A stretch of 64,000 nucleotides of DNA from Enterobacter kobei (GCF_018323985.1 NZ_AP024590.1:2666001-2730000), one strand, 5' to 3'; shown: positions 52,109 to 59,925, counted from the first letter of the stretch. The notes: generated by a model from the letters alone, not told the origin. Program-made: numbers and translations.

Positions 52109-53547
52109 GCTGACTCCTTACCGATACCATCAGTTTTGAAAACGGTGTGAACCTTCGGGCCGGTGACCATCCTGTCAGCGAATGACTGCGCGACAATGCC
52201 GAACGCCAGCATGTCGCCCACCGCGGCGCCAGACTGTTCTTTCTTCCAGAACCGATAACTCTCGATCCGGTAGTAAAGACGGATGATGCCGTGAGCGAAC
52301 GCCATTACATCGGCGCGGGTACCACCCAGCAGACCAGCGTTGAGCATCACATCGTTGCGATGCGCTTCAATGAATTCCTGATAGATACGCTCCGGATGAT
52401 TCTGCTTTGCCCAGGCGTCGGCGTATGTCTTCGGTTCTGATCCGACATAAACCTTGCCGGGCTGCATTTCATCCCACGGTGCGCGAAGCATTTCGACATC
52501 GGTACCATCGGTGCACCAGACGAACCGGTAATCAGGGTGATCGCGAAGATGCTGCCAGATGTGCAGCCAGCGCCGGAAGTAAACGTTCATCTTCACATCA
52601 TGAACGCGGCATAGTTCAACGTCAGCCGGGGCCGCCTTCAGTTCATCCACCAGCGCTATACGCCCACACTGACGAAGCGAAGCCGCCCATTTAGCCAGCA
52701 TGTCAGGCGAGGCTGTCATTTTCGTACCACGCTGCGGATCTGGCTGACTGGTCAGCAATGTAGTGATCACCACATCACGCTGCTGCCGGTACTCGGCGTA
52801 ACCGGTATAACCGCTGTCACGTCTCTCGTTGTGAATTCGAACATTGCGCTTAACCTGCTCTTCACGATCCGGACGCGGTACCGAACGTTCAACCTGTTCA
52901 TGTTCGTCCAGTGAGTGAATGAGCTTGTCCGAGCCAACCACATCGGCGAACGCCCATGTCGTCAGCCCTGCATTGTGTATGCGCAGGGCAAGGTCACTAT
53001 GCTCATACATGCCGCGTCCGTAGACCGAATCGAATCCGCCAACCTTCTCAATAGCGCTGCGATGGTAATACAGCATCACACCGCGCTGCCCGGTATAAGC
53101 CACATGCCGATCGTCACGGTAAAGCACCTCGAGGTCATTCAGTTTGCGTGGACCAGCCAGATCAAGAAACTGGTAAGACAGGTGCGGCTCTGGTGATTCG
53201 ATGTAAGGCAGGTGCCAGTTAGCAGCAACAGGCCAGGCGTCATCGTCCCACAGAAAAAGGTGCTCACACCCGGCATCCATCAGCACATTTAAGCTGGCGT
53301 TCTTCGATGCAACAATGCCGAGCGATGTTTCATGCCGAAGCTGCTGCACGCCGTCAGGCAATACCGCTGCAGGTTTCGAACCATCATCAATAACAACCAT
53401 CAGCGTGCCGGCAGGTAAATACTTCATGTGCTGCTCAAGCGCACGCTTCAGAACGTCAGCACGGTTATGGGTCGTTACAGCAATGCCGATCCGAGACGAC
53501 GAAGCGCAAGCAGGAGCATACGGGACACCATCGATAGTGACCTGCAT
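52090..53547 (-). CDS. Two-domain glycosyltransferase, family 2 type
   Basis: A 485-residue protein, start M-Q-V-T-I-D-G with GGAGTGAAT directly before the ATG. The first half is GT2: I-A-V-T-T-H-N-R-A near 19, V-V-I-D-D-G-S near 46, D-D-D-A-W-P as DxD near 90, and M-Y-E-H-S-D-L-A-L-R. The second half (about 270-485) has its own W-C-T-D-G-T-D-V-E-M, suggesting a second GT-A domain. Its position between lysis-side genes and terminase is unusual for a sugar transferase. Expected to act late in infection. Confidence 0.75.
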   Translation of the reverse strand: MQVTIDGVPYAPACASSSRIGIAVTTHNRADVLKRALEQHMKYLPAGTLMVVIDDGSKPAAVLPDGVQQLRHETSLGIVASKNASLNVLMDAGCEHLFLWDDDAWPVAANWHLPYIESPEPHLSYQFLDLAGPRKLNDLEVLYRDDRHVAYTGQRGVMLYYHRSAIEKVGGFDSVYGRGMYEHSDLALRIHNAGLTTWAFADVVGSDKLIHSLDEHEQVERSVPRPDREEQVKRNVRIHNERRDSGYTGYAEYRQQRDVVITTLLTSQPDPQRGTKMTASPDMLAKWAASLRQCGRIALVDELKAAPADVELCRVHDVKMNVYFRRWLHIWQHLRDHPDYRFVWCTDGTDVEMLRAPWDEMQPGKVYVGSEPKTYADAWAKQNHPERIYQEFIEAHRNDVMLNAGLLGGTRADVMAFAHGIIRLYYRIESYRFWKKEQSGAAVGDMLAFGIVAQSFADRMVTGPKVHTVFKTDGIGKESAWWKHK

Positions 53548-53559
53548 ATTCACTCCAAT

Positions 53560-53590
53560 AAAAAAGCCACTCGCGGATGCCAGTGGCTTG
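53560..53590 (-). terminator. Terminator-like hairpin upstream of the glycosyltransferase
   Basis: Minus strand AAGCCACT ... AGTGGCTT with T-rich tail, 15 bases before the ribosome-binding site of the glycosyltransferase gene. Confidence 0.7.
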
Positions 53591-53730
53591 TTAATCAAGT
53601 AATAAAGAAAAGTTATCTCACTTGGATGTTTAAGCATCCTTCGAAGGGGCAAAGCCTTGTACAGACCTTTTCACCTTACTAAAAGCATGACTGAACAATA
53701 AGTGAGCAAATGAAAGTCAGGAGGGATACA

Positions 53731-53757
53731 ATGAATACCCACACATCTATAAGGTAA
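53731..53757 (+). CDS. Possible 8-residue leader peptide
   Basis: ATG with an ideal AGGAGGG five bases before it opens M-N-T-H-T-S-I-R then TAA, and the next ATG (zinc-ribbon gene) follows five bases later. The strong start signal on a tiny frame suggests translation coupling or leader control. Confidence 0.4.
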   Translation: MNTHTSIR

Positions 53758-53762
53758 ATTCT

Positions 53763-53924
53763 ATGACTATTTTCGATGACCTCAAGATGTTCATGGACAA
53801 GCCAGTTAAAGTTAACTGTCCACACTGCTCTCACGTAATGGAACAAAGAGGCAGCAAAATCCGAAAGAACATTACCTGTATATGCCCGAAATGTGGGCAC
53901 TTCTTTCTTCCTCAGGAACGGTAA
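53763..53924 (+). CDS. Small zinc-ribbon protein A
   Basis: A 53-residue protein with C-P-H-C-S near 19, K-I-R-K-N-I, then C-P-K-C-G-H-F-F-L-P near 41. The two Cys pairs and basic linker make a one-zinc ribbon, similar in plan to YnfU and to the gene at 54024. It is on the strand opposite the late operon, so it is probably expressed independently in the lysogen. Function unknown. Confidence 0.65.
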   Translation: MTIFDDLKMFMDKPVKVNCPHCSHVMEQRGSKIRKNITCICPKCGHFFLPQER

Positions 53925-54023
53925 GCACCCTGAAAATCTTCTTGTGAGATTTTTGCCTCCTCATTCAGCTATACGTTGTTGGTAGCCTGTACCTTCATTT
54001 CAAAAAGTTTGGAGTAGCATACC

Positions 54024-54200
54024 TTGTCGTACACCAGCGGACTTAGAAAGTTCAAAGAGCGCCCCGTCCATGTCACCTGCCCCAGGTGCTCTCAGATCGC
54101 AGACCAGAAAGCAGGAAGAATGCGAAAAGATTTATCTCTTGAATGCCCGTATTGCGGGCTGGATTTCTTGCCGTCTGAATGTAAATGCATCGGAGGATAA
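54024..54200 (+). CDS. Small zinc-ribbon protein B, TTG start
   Basis: A 58-residue frame starting at TTG with GGAG nine bases upstream. C-P-R-C-S near 23, R-M-R-K-D-L, C-P-Y-C-G-L-D-F-L-P near 45, and two extra Cys at the end (E-C-K-C). Clearly a paralogue of the protein at 53763. No ATG is available before the first Cys pair. Function unknown. Confidence 0.6.
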   Translation: MSYTSGLRKFKERPVHVTCPRCSQIADQKAGRMRKDLSLECPYCGLDFLPSECKCIGG

Positions 54201-54258
54201 GCCGAATTTTTTTCAGAAAAATATTAGTAACAATAAAACGTTGAGATAGAGGGCGATT

Positions 54259-54528
54259 ATGAAAAACACTACAGACGTAATGCTCACATGTGGCATTGTT
54301 GAGAGCCGTTTTCAAGGGGAATCTTCACATCCGATTTGCATTCACCGGGTCGTTTTTAATAATGGTAAATTCGCATTAATTCGCAGTGCGAGTAATATTT
54401 GCTTTGCAAATGGCTCAGTTCTTAAGCGCAGCAGTAAGGGCTGGTTTTTGGAGAGCAAGTCAGAAAAATTGCTGCCTTTTGAGTACATCAGTGAGCAAGA
54501 GTCAAAAAGAAGATTCAGAGAAGATTAA
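54259..54528 (+). CDS. Hypothetical 89-residue protein
   Basis: Starts M-K-N-T-T-D-V-M-L-T, mostly beta-type with a basic end (K-R-R-F-R-E-D). It follows the two zinc-ribbon genes on the plus strand, possibly in one transcript. Low G+C. Not recognised. Confidence 0.6.
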   Translation: MKNTTDVMLTCGIVESRFQGESSHPICIHRVVFNNGKFALIRSASNICFANGSVLKRSSKGWFLESKSEKLLPFEYISEQESKRRFRED

Positions 54529-54610
54529 TTATAAATATTTAATAACAATTATTACCTCCTCAAAGAAAGTTTTTTTAAAATTACGCTCGATATAGAAATA
54601 TATTAAGCAT

Positions 54611-54634
54611 AAAAAACCGCCCGTAGGCGGTGAG
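54611..54634 (-). terminator. Terminator, minus strand
   Basis: Minus strand ACCGCC-TAC-GGGCGGT with six T residues, 12 bases past the stop of the gene at 54646. Confidence 0.8.
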
Positions 54635-54645
54635 TATTAGTAAAG

Positions 54646-54783
54646 CTACCTGAACGGACTATCAAAATCGTCCGGTATCCCAGGGTTATCCGGCCTGGTA
54701 GGGTCCGAAAAGTCTGGTTCTTTATCACCCGGCAACGGATCATCTACCGGTACCGGATCAACTATAGCTGAGCGTTTAGTCAC
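54646..54783 (-). CDS. Small Asp/Pro-rich protein, GTG start
   Basis: A 45-residue acidic protein (M-T-K-R-S-A-I-V-D-P then repeated P-D/D-P pairs, ending D-S-P-F-R). GGAGGAA is four to five bases before the GTG and a good terminator follows the stop, so expression is likely. Predicted disordered. Not recognised. Confidence 0.55.
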   Translation of the reverse strand: MTKRSAIVDPVPVDDPLPGDKEPDFSDPTRPDNPGIPDDFDSPFR

Positions 54784-54826
54784 ATTTCCTCCGACTAACG
54801 GAACGTTGATTTTCAGTCTGAACAGC

Positions 54827-54925
54827 TTATTTTTTGGTTTTTTGTTGATTTTTATCGTTATCTTTCGGACTGTTATCAGGTTTTTTGGGCGCGTCTTTAC
54901 TTACATTCACAGAATGGTTTTTCAT
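54827..54925 (-). CDS. Small Lys/Asn-rich protein
   Basis: A 32-residue hydrophilic frame (M-K-N-H-S-V-N-V-S-K-D-A-P-K-K) ending in a Lys-rich tail. GGGA lies seven bases before the ATG. It precedes the Asp/Pro-rich gene by 43 bases and may be co-transcribed. The opposite charges of the two are notable. Not recognised. Confidence 0.4.
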   Translation of the reverse strand: MKNHSVNVSKDAPKKPDNSPKDNDKNQQKTKK

Positions 54926-55387
54926 GGGATATTCCCGTATTTTAAGCAGCAGTTTTACTGCCTTGTAAGTATAGTTTTGCAACCTCGATAAGCTATGCGG
55001 AGCGGTGTGAAATATTTAGTTCACCGCTTACGCTTGTTGTATCAGGATAACTGGCCATACTCAGTGCTCTGCCTACTCAGGGGTAGAATCACAATGTCTG
55101 AACGTTGTTGTCATAATTATAAAAACAGTCTCATGTACTTTTCTGACTAACCCTCCAGATGGAGGGTTTTTTTTTCGCTTAAATGCTCCCCCCTAGCACT
55201 CCATCCAATGTTGTTGCTTACTTATTTCCTAAAATCTCAGCGATACATTAAAACTGCTACCTTTAAGATCCAGTGGAGAGACTGTGTAAAAACCTCAGGG
55301 ATGAGGCTCTTTTCAGTCACTGTGGCGATTCGTTGGCTAAGGGTGAAATCCCGTTCAGCGGCGTCAGTAAGTCGGGTGAAGGCACCA
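54926..55387. other. Intergenic region with one terminator
   Basis: No supported gene in about 460 bp; a plus-strand terminator lies at 55151. Overlapping short frames here have no start signals. Confidence 0.4.
55151..55175 (+). terminator. Terminator, plus strand
   Basis: CCCTCC-AGAT-GGAGGG followed by nine T residues, the strongest plus-strand terminator in the prophage. No complete plus-strand gene lies just upstream, so it may end a small RNA or a read-through transcript from the 53.7-54.5 kb genes. Confidence 0.75.
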
Positions 55388-55603
55388 TCATCCATGCTGG
55401 CTGCGTAAAATCACCACATGACCGTAACGGATCTGTCGTTTTACTTCATCGTTTTCCGCCAGCATCCGACCCTGAACATCGGTTTTGAGGCTTGTTACTT
55501 CACCCGTAATATCGTCAGCAGTGAAATAGTATTTAATCTCTTCCCCGTTGAGATAAACGGTGATGCGCTGCGCCTAGGGGGGAACGTTCGCCCGTTTCAT
55601 CAT
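55388..55603 (-). pseudogene. Phage-type gene interrupted by an amber codon
   Basis: Minus strand reads M-M-K-R-A-N-V-P-P, TAG, then a good frame: Q-R-I-T-V-Y-L-N-G-E-E-I-K-Y-Y-F, T-S-L-K-T-D-V-Q-G-R, to TGA. Everything after the stop looks like coding sequence of a compact beta protein. No start follows the amber. I do not recognise the family. Confidence 0.5.
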
Positions 55604-55749
55604 CCAGTTATGCACACGGTTAAAATCCTCTTGCGTACCGCAGGCCGCAGGGTTTTAGCAACTTGCCCAAACCCTAACCTAAGCTAAAGGCTATCTTTGG
55701 TGCACGTGCGAGACGCATTAAAAGGCTAGCAGCGGCTGCAAGTAGGCAA

Positions 55750-55773
55750 TAAAAAAAACCACCCGTAGGTGGC
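55750..55773 (-). terminator. Terminator, minus strand
   Basis: Minus strand CCACC-TACG-GGTGG with eight T residues, 40 bases past the stop of the gene at 55814. Confidence 0.78.
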
Positions 55774-55813
55774 GCAAAAAAAAGATGTATCTTCGTACGA
55801 TGGTAAGAACCGC

Positions 55814-56041
55814 TTATAAAAGCGTATTGGCCGCTTCTGTAATCTCGCAAGATGTCAGCTCTCTGTCAGAGGCCACGTAGAACTCGATATGGGGGCCGGT
55901 GATTAAATGAATCCCGGCAAACATAATTTTGAGATGAGCCTCTCCACCACAATTATATTCGCGCTTTATAACCGTTACGCCCTTCACCACGGTCTGTAGG
56001 ATCGCGGGTTTTGAGTTGAAAAACACCAGAACTTTCTTCAT
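55814..56041 (-). CDS. Hypothetical 75-residue phage protein
   Basis: Begins M-K-K-V-L-V-F-F-N-S-K-P-A. The start at 56041 is preferred to an upstream ATG at 56134, because the extra 31 residues run through a terminator hairpin. Mixed alpha/beta, one Cys pair (C near 31 and 65). Bounded by hairpins on both sides, so a single-gene unit. Not recognised. Confidence 0.6.
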   Translation of the reverse strand: MKKVLVFFNSKPAILQTVVKGVTVIKREYNCGGEAHLKIMFAGIHLITGPHIEFYVASDRELTSCEITEAANTLL

Positions 56042-56063
56042 ATAGCAGCTGCCTGTAATGAGA

Positions 56064-56092
56064 GAAAAGGCCACGCTAAACGTGGCCTTTAT
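56064..56092. terminator. Hairpin between small gene and upstream spacer
   Basis: AAAAGGCCACG-CTAAA-CGTGGCCTTT, symmetric with A and T runs, usable in both directions. It lies upstream of the 55814 gene. Confidence 0.75.
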
Positions 56093-56604
56093 TAAGCTCA
56101 ACTGAATCAGAAAACAGTAACACACAGGAGCCACCGAGCGTATGACCGAACCGGCAGTTAAACGGGCTCTGCATACTGGTATTGGCAGGGAAACAGAACT
56201 TGATCAAATTATAGCACTTAATAGTTTTTGGCGATCCAACAACAACAAACAATCGATAAAACCAATTAATATGCCGTTATGTAGTTGTCTGCAGACCCTT
56301 ACACTGGATGTAAAAGTCAATATCACCAAATTACGTTTTTATTATGGATTTTTAAACTGTTTACAAACACATTCTTGAGTCTTTTATTTCATTAAATGAT
56401 CAGAAAAAAATTATTTTGTTTTGCAAGTGCATTATCTTAGGAACACAAACGACAAGCAGTGCCTGGGAGAAAATGCCTCCGGGCCGATCAATTTTCGCTA
56501 CGTTATAGATACGCTGCATAAGGTTAAGTAATCTCTTAATGCATCTTAGGTAAATCAGGCGGTAAAGCCTTCTCCCGTGCCGCTGCCAGTGCCCTCGCCG
56601 TAGT
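56093..56604. other. Spacer, no confident gene
   Basis: 512 bp. One 78-codon plus-strand frame (56142-56378) lacks a ribosome-binding site and any motif, so I leave it uncalled. The rest is AT-rich. Confidence 0.45.
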
Positions 56605-56844
56605 TCATTTCACAGCCTTATACCAGGCCTGCCAGCGATACTTGTCCAATCGCAGTTGGCGCATGCATTGCGCTGTTTCTATGTCAGCCTGCAGGTCCGC
56701 GTCGCTGTTTGCACCAGCATCACTTGCCCTGCATGGAGGCTGCATCAAATCCGCTGATGGAGTTGGTAGCGTCGATGGCACGCTGGCGCAACCGCACAGA
56801 CTTATCATCAAACTTGCACACAGTACGGTTCGGATCCTGGACAT
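56605..56844 (-). CDS. Small phage lipoprotein
   Basis: A 79-residue protein with a signal peptide ending in lipobox L-C-G-C (Cys19), then a Ser/Pro-rich stretch and D-A-D-L-Q-A-D-I-E-T-A-Q-C. It lies beyond Rz/Rz1 and resembles spanin-type outer-membrane lipoproteins in size and Pro content, but has no partner frame. The product is probably an outer-membrane lipoprotein of unknown role. Confidence 0.6.
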   Translation of the reverse strand: MSRIRTVLCASLMISLCGCASVPSTLPTPSADLMQPPCRASDAGANSDADLQADIETAQCMRQLRLDKYRWQAWYKAVK

Positions 56845-57220
56845 ATTTCACCACGCCGCGGGTTATTGTTTTGTAGATCACCCTGCCTTCTTCGCTGGCA
56901 TGCGCCGCTTTCTTCAGAGGGCTTTTTTACCTCATCCGATTCACACCATTTTCTTGCAGGCATGCGTTAGAACGCCATCGTCGCACTAAACCTTGTGAAT
57001 GACCAGGAGCAGGAATGAAGTCGCAGGGATTACTACTATCAGGATCATCAATTAAATGAATCGGGAACAGTGAATTTGCGATTAGTTGAAGTAGTCGGCT
57101 CCTGATATAACATGCATGAAGGATATTACTTATCCTCTGAAACATCTTTTACTGGCAGCTACGATGTCGCGGCTGCCACTTTTTATTTAAGCTCCCCCTG
57201 AATCTAGCTCCGGTATCACC
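56845..57220. other. Spacer between lipoprotein and Rz genes
   Basis: 376 bp with only short unsupported frames. Possibly remains of deleted genes. No strong hairpin seen. Confidence 0.4.
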
Positions 57221-57691
57221 TCAGTTAACACACTGACTCTTGATGTAATCCTGCAGGTACTTCACTTGCCCGGTGATGGTTTCGATTCCGTCTCGGAGAC
57301 GCCAATAATCCCGTTCAGCATCCCCTGTAAGTTTGGGGGTGGTAGCATCGCCCATGCTGCCGGTGCTGGCCTGCCCGTTCGCGGTACATCTTGCGTTGAC
57401 TTGCAGCCGGCGCTTACCAGAAGCAACATCACGCCCAAGCTGATCGATAGTAGCCTTAGCATCCTGCAGTTCTCCGGTGTATTTGGCATCGAGCGCGGCC
57501 ACGTCACGCTGGCGGACCTGCATATCGGCGATGGTGTCTTTCGCCAGCTTCAGGCTGTGTTCGGCAGTTTCGGCGCGTTCCTGTTCAGCTAGTGATTTGC
57601 CGTAGAAATGAAGCGCTGCCATTAACGGCAAGGTAATCGCCAGTACCACCGCCAGAGGCTTCCACCACCCTTTCTGGAAGGCGGGGATCAT
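57221..57691 (-). CDS. Rz inner-membrane spanin
   Basis: A 156-residue type II membrane protein. N-terminal anchor (about 11-29), then a periplasmic coiled coil (A-E-Q-E-R-A-E-T-A-E, L-A-K-D-T-I-A-D) and the terminal D-A-E-R-D-Y-W-R-L-R-D-G-I-E block typical of Rz. With Rz1 it spans the periplasm and fuses the membranes in the last step of lysis. It overlaps the endolysin gene by four bases. Confidence 0.9.
   Translation of the reverse strand: MIPAFQKGWWKPLAVVLAITLPLMAALHFYGKSLAEQERAETAEHSLKLAKDTIADMQVRQRDVAALDAKYTGELQDAKATIDQLGRDVASGKRRLQVNARCTANGQASTGSMGDATTPKLTGDAERDYWRLRDGIETITGQVKYLQDYIKSQCVN
57262..57462 (-). CDS. Rz1 outer-membrane spanin lipoprotein, nested in Rz
   Basis: A 66-residue lipoprotein read in another frame inside Rz. 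It starts M-L-R-L-L-S-I-S-L-G, has lipobox V-S-A-G-C (Cys20) and a Pro-rich mature part (R-P-A-P-A-A, L-P-P-P-N). Complete nesting is the lambda arrangement. Confidence 0.88.
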   Translation of the reverse strand: MLRLLSISLGVMLLLVSAGCKSTQDVPRTGRPAPAAWAMLPPPNLQGMLNGIIGVSETESKPSPGK

Positions 57692-58314
57692 ACAAGTGCC
57701 CGCCGCGCCACCTCGTAACGCTTCTTCCGATCATCGATGCCATTCTGCCCGCCATTGATGATCTGCGTCACCCGCACCACGTCGCCCGGATACCGCATGC
57801 AACCGCTGTTGGCAAAGAACCATGCCGCTGATCGGGCTGCATGGCGGTCTTCCGCGAGCAGTTCAGGTGTGGTGACAAGGTCGAGCTTTAACGCCGCGCC
57901 ACAGCTGCGGTAATTCTCGAGCCCGGTGATCTGAATAAGACCGCGACCGCGATACTTCCAGCCATCCTGCGGACCTTTGTTGCCGAGGCGTTTGCTGTAT
58001 ACCAGATTGGCGATCGCCCGCTGTCGCTCCAGTGGCAGAGAGGGTTCGCCAGCGCGGCGGCCAAGCATATTCGCCTGATCCTGCGTTATACGCCCGGCAC
58101 GGATGAAACCGGCCAGCCCTGCCACGCCGTAATTGAAGCTTTCCACCAGCGCGGTAAAGCCCGTTGATTCGTGGCCAACCTGCGCAATGAACATGGCCTG
58201 TTGCTCGGGTTCGGTGATGCCGAATTCACGCATCGCGGCATCGATGTGCGGAAACCAGCGCGCGGCTAACCCGGCGCTGAGATTAGCCGCCCTTTGAAAT
58301 TGTGTCTGGTTCAT
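57688..58314 (-). CDS. Endolysin, GH19 family
   Basis: A 208-residue GH19 (chitinase class I fold) lysozyme. Catalytic Glu in V-G-H-E-S-T-G-F near 48, and Y-R-G-R-G-L-I-Q-I-T-G near 121. It cleaves peptidoglycan glycan strands. No signal peptide, so it needs a holin. Four-base overlaps with the Rz gene and with the gene before it. Confidence 0.93.
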   Translation of the reverse strand: MNQTQFQRAANLSAGLAARWFPHIDAAMREFGITEPEQQAMFIAQVGHESTGFTALVESFNYGVAGLAGFIRAGRITQDQANMLGRRAGEPSLPLERQRAIANLVYSKRLGNKGPQDGWKYRGRGLIQITGLENYRSCGAALKLDLVTTPELLAEDRHAARSAAWFFANSGCMRYPGDVVRVTQIINGGQNGIDDRKKRYEVARRALV

Positions 58315-58595
58315 TCTGGCCTCAGTACCTGGAACAGCTGCGCCACATTACCCCGTGCCCTGAACACGGCGGCGCAGATGATTAAGTTGATAGTGACGGT
58401 TGCCCAGTGGGCGTGGAAATAGAAATCGAACAGGAAGCGGAACGGCACCGAGGCATACGCCAGGATGATCAGGTAGGCAAGCCAGGACGCCCACCAGTTA
58501 TGTTTGCCGCCCGGTTTACGGAACATCATCAGGCGCAGAACAATCGCGGTGCATGTCATGACGTTGGTCAGCACCAGAGGATCACTTATTACCAT
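58311..58595 (-). CDS. Holin-type membrane protein
   Basis: A 94-residue protein with three hydrophobic segments (about 7-24, 32-52, 62-80), starting M-V-I-S-D-P-L-V-L-T-N. GAGGAG precedes the ATG. Matches the phage holin family found just upstream of GH19 endolysins. It overlaps the next holin-like gene by 14 bases. Confidence 0.8.
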   Translation of the reverse strand: MVISDPLVLTNVMTCTAIVLRLMMFRKPGGKHNWWASWLAYLIILAYASVPFRFLFDFYFHAHWATVTINLIICAAVFRARGNVAQLFQVLRPE

Positions 58596-58962
58596 TGGTT
58601 CCTCCTCTCCACCTCTGCAAGAGCGACAGCGGATCCTGCTCACTGAAGAATGTGAGTGTCTTGATAGCCAGCGCGGAAAGAAGAACCGCACCCAGGGCAT
58701 CAAGAGGTTTGTCGTTGTAACGGGTGGCACTGGCGAGCATGGAGCCCACCAGCCCGGAACCGTATACCCCGGCGAAATAGGAAACGATGAAGTAAGCAGA
58801 TCGACGGATAATCGTTAGATCTGCTGCGGTGGCCACGTAGAAAACGGCACCAGCGAACGCGCCGAACACGACACCATAATCAGTGCCGGTCAGCAGTCCA
58901 TACAGGCTGGCACCGGTTAAGGCGCTCGCAGTTGCAACAGACCCGGATACAGGTTCGGACAT
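58582..58962 (-). CDS. Holin (second holin-type gene)
   Basis: A 126-residue membrane protein, start M-S-E-P-V-S-G-S with GAGGG five bases before; an ATG at 58977 is an alternative. Hydrophobic helices near 18-60 and 75-112. Resembles phage holin 8-type proteins. With the overlapping gene it may form a holin/antiholin pair. Confidence 0.78.
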   Translation of the reverse strand: MSEPVSGSVATASALTGASLYGLLTGTDYGVVFGAFAGAVFYVATAADLTIIRRSAYFIVSYFAGVYGSGLVGSMLASATRYNDKPLDALGAVLLSALAIKTLTFFSEQDPLSLLQRWRGGTNGNK

Positions 58963-59094
58963 TTTGACCCTCGTCATTGCTGTGGATCCTCTCAGATGAG
59001 GGGAAATAAAAAAGCCGCCGACTGGCAGCCTGTAAAATAACACTGTGGAAATATCAGGATTCACTCACCTGCCCGGCGGATCTATCCTTCCTGC

Positions 59095-59193
59095 TTAGTC
59101 GCGCCCGCGCACAAAGCCGATGATGTAACCCAGACCAAAACAAGAAAACCCGAATCCCACCACGGGTAAAGCAGAATAAACAAAATTAGGCAT
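59095..59193 (-). CDS. 32-residue membrane peptide
   Basis: M-P-N-F-V-Y-S-A-L-P-V-V-G-F-G-F, one helix, basic end V-R-G-R-D. GAGG lies eight bases before the ATG. First gene of the lysis cassette side, head to head with the plus-strand gene at 59205. Could be a pinholin-like or regulatory peptide; unrecognised. Confidence 0.5.
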   Translation of the reverse strand: MPNFVYSALPVVGFGFSCFGLGYIIGFVRGRD

Positions 59194-59204
59194 ATAAATA
59201 CCTC

Positions 59205-59615
59205 ATGGAAATTTTAACGGTTATTGGTGTACTGCTTACCCTGGCTGGACTGTTTGTCCCGTCACTAATCAGTAATCATTCATCACGGCAGGTAGAGTTT
59301 AGGAAGCACTCAGCGCCGATACTGCCAAAGTTACTCACCGAAATGAAGGCTATCGAAGGGGGTTCTTATCCGTTCAGGCTCATTAGCGATACTGATTTTT
59401 ACCAACTACTACCGCATGCTTCTGGTCGCAGACGGAAAAAACTGGAGGCTGCGTACTCCGCTTATCTGGAGGCGCATCATATCGCCGCGATCCTAAACTG
59501 GCATGATGAACGCCCATCAGACGGAACGATATCTTTCCCAGGGAGCTTTATTGTCACCAATCCGGATGAAGTGCTGGAGAAAATGCAAAGCCTCAGGGCT
59601 GAATTAAGCAGATAG
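59205..59615 (+). CDS. Membrane-anchored hypothetical protein, moron-like
   Basis: A 136-residue protein with an N-terminal helix (L-T-V-I-G-V-L-L-T-L-A-G-L-F-V) and a soluble basic domain. It is on the plus strand inside the minus-strand lysis region, so it is independent of Q. TATAAAT ends six bases before the ATG, which could give a nearly leaderless mRNA. Function unknown; perhaps expressed in the lysogen. Confidence 0.65.
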   Translation: MEILTVIGVLLTLAGLFVPSLISNHSSRQVEFRKHSAPILPKLLTEMKAIEGGSYPFRLISDTDFYQLLPHASGRRRKKLEAAYSAYLEAHHIAAILNWHDERPSDGTISFPGSFIVTNPDEVLEKMQSLRAELSR

Positions 59616-59855
59616 AACGAGCAGCCAATGTCCGACTTCCATCACTAACTCTTTATCAAAGGCGCCTGAAGATGCCGTTTGCAGAGAGTTAATTCGTTTT
59701 TTAAGCATTGGCAGGAGCATCACAACCACTTCTGCCACCAGCAAGCCTACGGCACTCCACTTATCAGTACTTAGTTTTATCAGAACGCGGTTCAGTATTG
59801 TGCCGCCGGCAGTGCCGACTGCGACACCGGTTACGAGTTTGCTCATATGGGACAT
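59604..59855 (-). CDS. Phage membrane protein, 83 residues
   Basis: Starts M-S-H-M-S-K-L-V-T-G (GGAGG eight bases upstream; a GTG at 59864 is possible). It has a Gly-rich helix near 8-25 and a second at 35-55. Lies at the head of the lysis block. Its last 12 bases overlap the convergent plus-strand gene. Role unknown, holin-associated by position. Confidence 0.6.
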   Translation of the reverse strand: MSHMSKLVTGVAVGTAGGTILNRVLIKLSTDKWSAVGLLVAEVVVMLLPMLKKRINSLQTASSGAFDKELVMEVGHWLLVLSA

Positions 59856-59897
59856 ATCACTCACCTCCAGGTGGGGAAGTGCTATGAGAAGGGAATA

Positions 59898-59925
59898 AAA
59901 AAGGCCTGCTTTTATAAGCAGGCCT
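59898..59925 (-). terminator. Terminator-like hairpin in the late operon
   Basis: Minus strand AGGCCTGCTT-ATAA-AAGCAGGCCT with T-rich tail, upstream of the 59604 gene. Confidence 0.75.

Noticed and set aside
56142..56378. 78-codon plus-strand frame
   Set aside because: No start signal or recognisable domain; runs through AT-rich spacer.
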